From NCBI GenBank assembly GCA_022843745.1, contig JALHNB010000021.1:54496-118495 (forward strand): a stretch of 64,000 nucleotides of DNA, given 5' to 3'. Below the pieces are notes generated by a model. That model was given only the letters and a program-made list of their open reading frames with translations. It ran no database searches and was not told the origin of the DNA. The DNA comes from Anaerolineae bacterium (lineage in GTDB: Bacteria; Chloroflexota; Anaerolineae; Aggregatilineales; Phototrophicaceae). Positions 18,101 to 25,607 of the stretch are shown piece by piece. The translations under genes and the position numbers were made by a program. How positions within the stretch are numbered: position 1 is the stretch's first letter; each line of letters opens with the position of its first letter.

Positions 18101-18130
18101 TTAAAACAAAAACCCCGACGAATCGGGGTC
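18101..18130 (-). terminator. Rho-independent terminator of the htrA-like gene
   Basis: ACCCCGA (18112-18118) and TCGGGGT (18123-18129) form a 7-bp stem with a 4-nt loop. On the minus strand it is followed by TTTTTGTTTT. It ends the HtrA-like transcript before the CocE-like gene. Confidence 0.85.
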
Positions 18131-18182
18131 TGTGTTGACATTAAAGCTTGGCGCGCCAAGTCCTGATTTTATCGGTTAGCAA

Positions 18183-19361
18183 TTACCCAGGACGAGCGCT
18201 CAAAGTCACGGGGATTGTGATTTGCTGCCCACCGCGCCACACCGTCAGGCTCACCGAGTCACCGGGCTTGGTGTTGGCGGCAAGGTACGAAACCAGCGCG
18301 GGCATGCCGCTTACGGATGTGCCGTTGATCGCGGTGATGATGTCAGCGGAGTCAGGAACCTGCTGACCATCGACCACACGCACATTGGTTGGCCCTTGCA
18401 GACCGGCCTGTGCCGCTGGCCCACCAGAGACGACTTCCTGAACGACGACACCACTCATGTTATTCGGGAGTCCCATCGTTTCCATCAGTGCCAGGTCAAC
18501 GCGACCACCACTAATACCCAGGTAGCTGTATTCTGTTCGACCATCCACCAGCAGATCGGGAACGACGCGCTGTACGAGATTGCTGGGGATCGCAAAGCCG
18601 ATACCCGAATTGCTCTGTGTGCGGCTGATAATCTGCGAGTTCACGCCGATCACCTGACCGTTCATATTCAGAAGCGGGCCGCCGCTGTTGCCGGGGTTGA
18701 TCGCAGCATCCGTCTGAATGACCGAGCCGATTGAGAAATTGGTCAGGCCCTGGATGGTACGGTTCAACGCGCTGATAATGCCCGTCGTCATCGTCCATTC
18801 TTCACCGAATGGGCTGCCAATCGCGATGGTGGATTGACCAACGACGGTCTGATCGGAGTCAGCAAATGTGACCGGGTGCAGGCTTGAAGCGTCAATATTG
18901 ACTTTCAATACTGCCAGATCAGCGTCGGGATCAAGCCCGACGATTTCGCCACGTGCAATTGTGCCATCATAGAAATTGACTTCGATGCTCGTCGCGCCAT
19001 CGACTACATGGTTATTGGTGACAATGTGACCTTCTGTGTCGATCACGAAGCCCGAACCCGAACCATAGGCGAAACCGCCATCATTCTGGAGGGAAGACTC
19101 GCTGGGGCCGCGCGAGACAACATTAATCGAGACCACCGATGGGGTGATCTGATTATAGAGCGAGGCATAAAGCTCCTCTTGATCGGTGAGGTTCAGTGTC
19201 GTGAGGTCAATGGGCTGCTGCGCGGGTACTTCATAAACTGCCGCAGCAGGTTGATTGTATGCCAGACTGGGGATTACGGCTGTTCCGATGATAAAACCGA
19301 AAACAACCAGAAATGCGCCGCTGAGGAGAAGCGCACTTTTTCGTTTGAAGTTGTGTAACAT
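18183..19361 (-). CDS. HtrA/DegP-like trypsin protease with PDZ domain
   Basis: This envelope quality-control serine protease has 392 residues, with an N-terminal membrane anchor (about 10-33) and a trypsin-like domain. The catalytic triad is complete: H118 in TNNHVV, D148 in DADLAVLKV and S226 in GNSGGP. One PDZ domain occupies about 275-390 (SYLGISGG...SGVVVQEVVSGGPAAQAGL...). GAAAGG precedes the ATG by about nine bases. It has its own terminator and a 320-bp divergent upstream region. Confidence 0.95.
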   Translation of the reverse strand: MLHNFKRKSALLLSGAFLVVFGFIIGTAVIPSLAYNQPAAAVYEVPAQQPIDLTTLNLTDQEELYASLYNQITPSVVSINVVSRGPSESSLQNDGGFAYGSGSGFVIDTEGHIVTNNHVVDGATSIEVNFYDGTIARGEIVGLDPDADLAVLKVNIDASSLHPVTFADSDQTVVGQSTIAIGSPFGEEWTMTTGIISALNRTIQGLTNFSIGSVIQTDAAINPGNSGGPLLNMNGQVIGVNSQIISRTQSNSGIGFAIPSNLVQRVVPDLLVDGRTEYSYLGISGGRVDLALMETMGLPNNMSGVVVQEVVSGGPAAQAGLQGPTNVRVVDGQQVPDSADIITAINGTSVSGMPALVSYLAANTKPGDSVSLTVWRGGQQITIPVTLSARPG

Positions 19362-19681
19362 TCGTTAAAACCTTTCAGCGTGTTTAAGCGCTTGAAACTG
19401 ATTATTCGTGCTTTCAAAAGATACGCCTGCGCAATGAGAAGTATCTGAGTCAATTGTAAAGTCTTTATCAGAATAAAGGAAAAATTTTGTCGCTAAATGG
19501 CTGGTTGTAGCACGGGATTGCCGCACTATGGCGCGGGATTGCCATTATTAATCAATGAGATGCGTTTTGTTATGATTCCGTTGCCAAGCCGTCAGGTAGC
19601 CCCGGACACTTCAATATAAAGTGAAATTTATCTTGTTATGGTAGATCGTTCGTTTTTTTCAAATCGAAGGATAGAGCATTA
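19362..19681. other. Divergent intergenic region, 320 bp
   Basis: No gene is visible. CGGGATTGCC occurs twice around 19515 and 19539 as a direct repeat, a TATAAA-like box lies near 19615 ahead of the plus-strand gene, and AAGCGCTT forms a small palindrome near 19388. It presumably holds both divergent promoters. Confidence 0.5.
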
Positions 19682-20593
19682 ATGAAACGGATTTTAATTT
19701 TACTGTTCATTTGCACCCTATTTTCCGGCGCTGCGAATGCTCAATTATCGTCGTGTTCGCTCGTGCCGCGTTTAGAAGTGGGCAGCCGAGCGCGTGTCGT
19801 ATCCGGTAATGTGATGAATCTGCGTCAGGAATCGACTATCACTGGCGCGTTAATCTATCAGATTCCTGCGGGTGCGGCTTTTGATGTTCTGGACGGCCCG
19901 CGCTGCGCCGATGGCTATAACTGGTGGCAAGTGAATTATACAGAGCGTACTGGCTGGGTCGCGGAGGGGAATCTCGCAACTCGTGAATATTGGCTTGAGC
20001 CACTTGCCGGAATACCTGTCGTATCGCCGCCTGAGAATTTTATTGACACTACAGACTGCCAGACACCACCGGACGATTACACTCGCATCACGATTGGCAG
20101 CGCGGATTTTAATGCCCGCACACTGGCGATGCTCGATCATGCCCAATTACTCTACGAAGCAGCAGGCGGGACGATGGTTTTCCGGCAGGCGATCACCCAG
20201 GGTGGCTATAACAATGGGTTTGTCGCTGCCAGCTTTGGGACTCACGACGGTGGTGGGGCGGTTGATCTTTCTGTGCGCAGTCTGGTGGATTTCAGTATCC
20301 AGACCGATCAGATTCCACTCATGATCCGTGCGCTGCGTGTCGCGGGTTTCGCGGCCTGGCTGCGCGAAGCTGACGAGCTTTATGCTGGATCGCCGATCCA
20401 TATTCACGCGATTGCGATTGGCGATCTGGAATTGTCACAGGCCGCCCGTGAACAGATCGACGGCACATTCGGCTATTTGCGCGGCTACGATGGTCTCCCG
20501 CGTGACGTTGGCATCCCCCAGGCAGACCGATCTGGCGAACTCGTACTGTGCCAGTGGATGATCGATCAGGGCTTCACCGACCTGCGTCCATAA
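19682..20593 (+). CDS. Secreted SH3-domain protein with M15-like peptidase domain
   Basis: The 303-residue protein has a signal peptide (cleavage near ANA-QL), a bacterial SH3 domain (about 35-105: ARVVSGNVMNLRQES...GWVAEGNL) and a C-terminal domain with THDGGGAVDLS and IHIHAIAIGD. These resemble the HxxxxxxD and HxH zinc ligands of M15/VanY-type D-Ala-D-Ala peptidases. It probably acts on peptidoglycan in the envelope. The M15 assignment rests on these two motifs and is an inference. Confidence 0.72.
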   Translation: MKRILILLFICTLFSGAANAQLSSCSLVPRLEVGSRARVVSGNVMNLRQESTITGALIYQIPAGAAFDVLDGPRCADGYNWWQVNYTERTGWVAEGNLATREYWLEPLAGIPVVSPPENFIDTTDCQTPPDDYTRITIGSADFNARTLAMLDHAQLLYEAAGGTMVFRQAITQGGYNNGFVAASFGTHDGGGAVDLSVRSLVDFSIQTDQIPLMIRALRVAGFAAWLREADELYAGSPIHIHAIAIGDLELSQAAREQIDGTFGYLRGYDGLPRDVGIPQADRSGELVLCQWMIDQGFTDLRP

Positions 20594-20616
20594 ATTTCGA
20601 AAATGGGCATTCTATA

Positions 20617-20640
20617 AGGGGCGCATGGTTGTGCGCCCCT
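20617..20640. terminator. GC-rich palindrome between convergent genes
   Basis: AGGGGCGCA and TGCGCCCCT form a 9-bp stem with a loop of about 6 nt, between the convergent SH3/M15-like and CHRD genes. It belongs to the dispersed palindrome family of this window and may serve as a bidirectional terminator. Confidence 0.6.
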
Positions 20641-20653
20641 GGCATCTGGTGAT

Positions 20654-21367
20654 CTATTCTGCCTCCACCGGATAAATCTGCCCGCGAATATCGCCGAAAT
20701 AAACCTGCCCTGCGGTGTGAAGATTGAAATAAAGTTCACCCTGCCGCGCGATCAACTCCATTCCGGCAATCGTTTTGACTTTATCTGGCGGGATAGTCGG
20801 GATGATCGGACAACCTGATGTGAAGGCATCAATCAGGCTGTGACCATGACTGGCTGCCGCCACAATATCCTCATTGGTTATTTCGATGCTGAAAACTCCG
20901 TCCTCAAGATAGCTGTTGATATTCCCGGCCAGCGCGAAATCAATCAGAATCGGGCCAAGCTGCCCCGGACGACCACAGTGGATATGCAGCATCACCACAT
21001 CTTCCGGGTTGACGTTCTCAACCGCCAGAAACACATAAGCTTTGCTCAAATCTTTCGTGAATTGCAGTACACCGTGACCGCGCGAGGTACGTTGATTGCG
21101 CGGTACGGAAGGTTCTGTTGACCGGAATTGCGGTGGAATGAGCGCTGGTGTTTCCTCTTCCTCACCGCCTTCTTGCTGCGGACTCAGGAACGCTTCATAT
21201 ACCGATCCGATTTCCGATCCTGCTGAGGGGTTTAGCGTAATCGGGCTTTGCAGTTCCGACTCCAGGCGTGATTCACCTTGTCCCTCTTGCGCCAGTAGTG
21301 TGCCGCTGAGTGCAAAAACAAGTGTGACCATAAAAATGATAAAAAGCTTCGCAATTCTGGTTATCAT
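20654..21367 (-). CDS. Secreted CHRD-domain protein
   Basis: The 237-residue protein has a signal peptide ending near LLAQE and a C-terminal CHRD domain, recognisable from AYVFLAVENVNPEDVVMLHIHCGRPGQLGPILIDF and the closing GELYFNLHTAGQVYFGDIRGQIYP. CHRD domains are beta-rich and their bacterial function is unclear. ATG 21367 has AAGGA eight bases upstream; an ATG 30 bases earlier lacks this. The TetR gene lies upstream on the same strand. Confidence 0.85.
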   Translation of the reverse strand: MITRIAKLFIIFMVTLVFALSGTLLAQEGQGESRLESELQSPITLNPSAGSEIGSVYEAFLSPQQEGGEEEETPALIPPQFRSTEPSVPRNQRTSRGHGVLQFTKDLSKAYVFLAVENVNPEDVVMLHIHCGRPGQLGPILIDFALAGNINSYLEDGVFSIEITNEDIVAAASHGHSLIDAFTSGCPIIPTIPPDKVKTIAGMELIARQGELYFNLHTAGQVYFGDIRGQIYPVEAE

Positions 21368-21452
21368 GCAGTTTTCCTTCAACACCGTTAACTTCAACCA
21401 GTCTAGGGAAATTCATCATGCTGCGTCAAACTGTGTGATAATAGACGTTTGT

Positions 21453-22085
21453 CTACTTTTTGTCGTGCTTAGGCGGTACTTGATTGAAAATAAAGCTGAA
21501 AAATTCATCCACCAGCTTATCCGCATCGCCGAGATCGGGGTTGCGTCCCCAATATTCAAGCAGTTCCATTAAAGCTACCACATACAGCCGCGCAGCAATT
21601 TCGGGGCGGACGCCGTCCATGAGTGCAAAATGACCATTGCGTAAATGTTGAAAAAACTGCTGAAAAAGGAATTCTTTGGCTTTGACATGCCACTTGGAGG
21701 CGATAAGGCTATCGAGCCGTGTCAAAAAATCTTTCTGCTGTTGGAAAGCCCGAAAAATAATGCGCCACGATTCGTATTCACGCTGCGGTGATTGAAGATG
21801 GCTGACTGCCTGGACAACATAGGTATCAAGCTGTGTCATCCAGTAGACAAAGGTTTCCCAGGCGACATCCTCTTTGCTTTCAAAATATTGGTAAAATGCC
21901 CAACGTCCGTAGTCAGCTTCATTCGCAATATCGGTCACGCTAATATGGTCGAGTCCGTGCTCGATGACAAGCCGTAAAAAAGCATCCATAAACGCCAGAC
22001 GGGTTTTTTCTTGCCGCCTGCTCAGGGATTGATTATTCAACATTGCCCTGCGCTTATCAATGATCATACTGCTTTGGCTCGTCAT
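21453..22085 (-). CDS. TetR-family transcriptional regulator
   Basis: The 210-residue protein has an N-terminal helix-turn-helix (about 25-70: AFMDAFLRLVIEHGLDHISVTDIANEADYGRWAFYQYFESKEDV) and a helical C-terminal ligand domain. It begins only 3 bp after the stop of the beta-helix gene, so the two are probably co-transcribed. Ligand and targets are unknown; the AT-rich palindrome at 23712-23728 upstream of the beta-helix gene is a candidate autoregulatory site. Confidence 0.92.
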   Translation of the reverse strand: MTSQSSMIIDKRRAMLNNQSLSRRQEKTRLAFMDAFLRLVIEHGLDHISVTDIANEADYGRWAFYQYFESKEDVAWETFVYWMTQLDTYVVQAVSHLQSPQREYESWRIIFRAFQQQKDFLTRLDSLIASKWHVKAKEFLFQQFFQHLRNGHFALMDGVRPEIAARLYVVALMELLEYWGRNPDLGDADKLVDEFFSFIFNQVPPKHDKK

Positions 22086-22088
22086 TTT

Positions 22089-23642
22089 CTACTGTCCCCC
22101 AAACGCCCCCGGCACTCCCCCAGCCTCGCGCGGGCGCTCATCAAAATCAACCGTGACTGCATTGCTCAGATTGCCCTGTGGCACAGGCACATCCCAAATA
22201 AAATCGGGAATGGAATAGGTCGTCAGTCCTTCCTCGGTTGCCAATCGAAAATCACCTTTTGCCGCTTCCGCGAACTGCGGTTCCATCGTGTTGATCGCGT
22301 TATCAGCCCGTAGTTGTTCCGCGTTGCAGGTCGTATTCTGACACCCCGCCGGAAAATCCGGGTTTGGCTCGATTCCTAACGGCATATCAGCGCCGCCATT
22401 CCAGATCACATTGCCGCGAATTTGCAGATTATCGTCTGCCAATGTCGGCACAGGGGCATTTGAATCCGCCTGAAACCCGCCGTCATAGGTGCTAAAAATC
22501 GTAAAATGCTGATATTGGCTCTGGAATCCAGGTGGGTTAAAAAAGATGTTATTGTAAATCAGTACATTTTTATTCGGGATTCGGACATAATTCGTCCCAT
22601 CAGCGCCCACACTGTTGCCCCAACCTCCTGCTGCATGATACGAAGAGCAGCGCTCCCGGCCTTCACCGCCTGATTGACCGTCGCAGCTTCGCGAGCCAAA
22701 CCCAACCTCCAGCAAATGGCTGTTTTCGCCGATCCGATAAAACGTATTGTAGGCGATTAAAATGTTGTAGCCACCCTGTACGCCCACGCCCGCGCCGCGT
22801 GTATCGTGTACCAGATTGTTGACGAACCTGATGTCATAGGCTTCATACTGAATCCAGGGTTCGACCATGAATTGAAAGCCTGTCCCTTGTCCCGCTGTAA
22901 ATCCACCTGTCCCGCAGTCGTAAAATTCGTTGCCCTCGACGCGGAAATAGGCCGAGCCGCCCTTGAGATACATGCACCAATCCCCGGCGTTGTGAATTTT
23001 GTTGCCACGAAAATGCCCGTACTGCACCGCCACGAAATCAACAGCGTTATCCCACGCGCCGGAAATGTCGTTATCCTCGAAATAGACATATTGCGATTGG
23101 TTGACCTTCACGGTCTCCTGAGTGTTATAAGTATCCGGTTCTGCGCCGACCATCCGCATCCCACGCACCAGGATATGATCGCAGTTTTCACAGTGGAAAG
23201 CATCTGCTCCCACCTCGATATTCAGATTGATAAAATAGACGTATCGCACGTCAAACAGATTCAGACTCGGCAAAAATACCGTGTTTTGCCCGTCTGCCGC
23301 CTCGATAATGATCGGATATTCGAACGTCCCATAGCGCGATTCCCAATAATTCGGCGCATCTTCCGGCGCATATATTCCCGGCAGCATCAAAATGTGGAAT
23401 CCGGTATTTTCCAGATTTTGCCCAATTGGAATTCTGGCCCAGGCTTCTGTCAGCGTCCGCAACGCATTTTCGCGGCTTGAGCCGTCATCATTGTCGCTGC
23501 CTGTGGGGGATACATAGATGGTCGTCAGGTGTGGTGCGCCAATATCGTAACCGAGCGCGGCCTGGGCGCGAACATCATTCGGGAAAGCGCCTGTTAAGAT
23601 CATCAAAAGAACGCATATTATCAAAAACCATTTTTGAAGCAT
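22089..23642 (-). CDS. Secreted right-handed beta-helix protein
   Basis: The 517-residue protein starts with a signal peptide (MLQKWFLIICVLLMILTGAF). TIYVSPTGSDNDDGSSRENALRTL is the classic start of parallel beta-helix (pectate-lyase-like) proteins, followed by stacked short strands such as YVYFEDNDISGAWDNAVDF and LIAYNTFYRIG. It is likely a polysaccharide-binding or lyase-like envelope protein; catalytic residues cannot be assigned. ATG 23642 has GGA six bases upstream. It heads a probable operon with the TetR gene. Confidence 0.83.
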   Translation of the reverse strand: MLQKWFLIICVLLMILTGAFPNDVRAQAALGYDIGAPHLTTIYVSPTGSDNDDGSSRENALRTLTEAWARIPIGQNLENTGFHILMLPGIYAPEDAPNYWESRYGTFEYPIIIEAADGQNTVFLPSLNLFDVRYVYFINLNIEVGADAFHCENCDHILVRGMRMVGAEPDTYNTQETVKVNQSQYVYFEDNDISGAWDNAVDFVAVQYGHFRGNKIHNAGDWCMYLKGGSAYFRVEGNEFYDCGTGGFTAGQGTGFQFMVEPWIQYEAYDIRFVNNLVHDTRGAGVGVQGGYNILIAYNTFYRIGENSHLLEVGFGSRSCDGQSGGEGRERCSSYHAAGGWGNSVGADGTNYVRIPNKNVLIYNNIFFNPPGFQSQYQHFTIFSTYDGGFQADSNAPVPTLADDNLQIRGNVIWNGGADMPLGIEPNPDFPAGCQNTTCNAEQLRADNAINTMEPQFAEAAKGDFRLATEEGLTTYSIPDFIWDVPVPQGNLSNAVTVDFDERPREAGGVPGAFGGQ

Positions 23643-23711
23643 GATTTTCCAACGCCATATCATAATTGCTATCCTGATTTTCATTGCGATTGCTATCCAG
23701 TTTTTCTCAGA

Positions 23712-23728
23712 CTATCATCAAATGATAG
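23712..23728. promoter_or_regulatory. Palindrome upstream of the beta-helix gene
   Basis: CTATCAT, CAA, ATGATAG: a perfect 7-bp inverted repeat 70 bp upstream of the beta-helix start. This size and position suit a TetR operator. The rest of 23729-24009 holds no gene and shows only the divergent promoter space. Confidence 0.5.
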
Positions 23729-24009
23729 GTATAAACGTAAAGGGGTAAGGTCGATACAGCATGACTTAAAGTGTGATCCTTGTGCCGTTAGTTGATTATG
23801 TCGGAGAGATAAACGCGAGAACCTTCTCTATTCCTGCTATACTGGTCATGAAGATGCCAGATAATTTGTCCGACGACTTCTGAATCTCATTCCTACCGCT
23901 ATCGTCCTCATATTTCAATCGGAATATCAAGCATTTCCTGATCGGAGCAACGTATAGGCCAGTACTTGTTCCTATTGTATGAATAAAATATCTGGTCGAG
24001 GTTATAACC

Positions 24010-25482
24010 ATGAATAGTATTTCACATGCTGCGTCTCAGCATATACTCATAACGGGTGTTACGGGATACATCGGCGGAAGACTCCTTCCCTTATTGCTGG
24101 AGGCGGGCTGTAAGGTACGGGTTATGGCGCGTGATCCGATCCGGTTACAAGGACGTTCTTGGCTGGAACAGGTTGATGTGATGCAGGGCGATGTCCTTAA
24201 TGCCGATACACTGGATAGCGTGTTAGCAGGAATTGATGTTGCCTATTATCTCATTCACAGTATGCGAGGCGGGGAGGATTTTCATGAGCGCGATATTCAA
24301 GCAGCACGTAACTTCGGTGCAGCAGCGGAACGTCAGGGAGTAAAGCGCATTATCTACCTGGGCGGTTTGGGGGATACAACCACCGAGTTATCGCAGCATT
24401 TGCGTTCACGGCAACAAACTGGTGATGCACTACGCGAGTCGGCTGTTCCGGTTACGGAATTTCGTGCTGGGGTAATTGTCGGTTCGGGCAGTCTGTCATT
24501 CGAGATGATTCGTTACCTAACTGAACGTGTCCCTATCATGATCTGTCCGCGCTGGGTCTTTACACGGATTCAGCCTATCGGTATCCGTGACACGCTGGAA
24601 TATCTGGTCAGCGCTCTCAATACCCCTGAGAGCGTTGGGAAAATTATCGAAATAGGCGGAGCGGAGATTATTACCTACCGCGATATGATGTTTGGCTATG
24701 CAAGCGTTCGAGGGCTACGGCGCTTCATGATCCCTATACCCCTACTCACACCGCGTTTATCCTCCTACTGGGTCCATTGGGTGACACCTATCCCCAGCGA
24801 TATTGCTGGCCCGCTGATTGAGGGTCTGCGAAACGAAGTTATTGTGCGCGATGATCAAGCCCGAAAGATTTTCCCAAACATTCAGCCAATGACTTTTGCG
24901 GTAGCGGTCAGCCAGGCACTGGAGCAGTTAGAAGCCAGTCAAGTTGAAACCAGTTGGGCTGACGCATTGGTGAGCAGCCAACCCAATAAGATTCCAGCGG
25001 TGTTATCCACTCACGAGGGAATGCTCCTTGAACAGCGGCAGCAATTTGTCAAGGCGACACCCGATTCTGTATTTCGTGCTTTTACTAGCCTCGGTGGTGT
25101 CAACGGTTGGCTGTATTTTAATTGGGCATGGTATTTAAGAGGGCTATTAGATCGTCTAGTGGGTGGGGTTGGGCTGCGGCGCGGACGGCGACATCCTGTG
25201 GATGTGCGTGTCGGTGATGCGCTCGATTTCTGGCGTGTAGAAGCTGTTGAGCCGAATAAGCTGCTGCGGTTGCGTGCGGAGATGAAAGTGCCTGGACTCG
25301 CTTGGCTGCAATTCAAGGCAGAACCTTTGGAAGATGGTACTACACAGCTTACCCAGATCGCATTTTTTGCCCCCAAAGGATTGTTTGGCCTGTTGTACTG
25401 GTATGGACTATACCCTCTCCACAGCTTGATCTTCTCCGGTATGATCCGCAAGCTGGCACAACGTGCTGAGGGGCAATCGTAA
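24010..25482 (+). CDS. NAD(P)-binding SDR-like protein with C-terminal DUF2867/SRPBCC domain
   Basis: The 490-residue protein joins an atypical SDR domain (ILITGVTGYIGGRLLPLLL, with the GxxGxxG motif near 16-22 and YYLIHSMRGG later) to a C-terminal domain from about 335 containing RAFTSLGGVNGWLYFNWAWYLRGLLDRLVGGVGLRRGRRHP, typical of DUF2867. Such fusions are known as conserved NAD(P)-binding proteins of unclear substrate. It stands alone, divergent from the beta-helix gene and convergent with the histidine kinase. Confidence 0.85.
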   Translation: MNSISHAASQHILITGVTGYIGGRLLPLLLEAGCKVRVMARDPIRLQGRSWLEQVDVMQGDVLNADTLDSVLAGIDVAYYLIHSMRGGEDFHERDIQAARNFGAAAERQGVKRIIYLGGLGDTTTELSQHLRSRQQTGDALRESAVPVTEFRAGVIVGSGSLSFEMIRYLTERVPIMICPRWVFTRIQPIGIRDTLEYLVSALNTPESVGKIIEIGGAEIITYRDMMFGYASVRGLRRFMIPIPLLTPRLSSYWVHWVTPIPSDIAGPLIEGLRNEVIVRDDQARKIFPNIQPMTFAVAVSQALEQLEASQVETSWADALVSSQPNKIPAVLSTHEGMLLEQRQQFVKATPDSVFRAFTSLGGVNGWLYFNWAWYLRGLLDRLVGGVGLRRGRRHPVDVRVGDALDFWRVEAVEPNKLLRLRAEMKVPGLAWLQFKAEPLEDGTTQLTQIAFFAPKGLFGLLYWYGLYPLHSLIFSGMIRKLAQRAEGQS

Positions 25483-25607
25483 GCCTGCCATATATGAGAC
25501 AGAACAGGCTCATAATCTGGGAATACTCATGATGGGCATTCTCATGGTGGATACGGTAGCGATAATCTGGGTGTATTTTCTCGGCGGATAGCAATTGTTA
25601 GGGGGTT

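Noticed and set aside
22806..23480. 224-codon plus-strand ORF inside the beta-helix gene
   Set aside because: It is antisense to a gene with a clear signal peptide and family motifs; no initiation signal is present.
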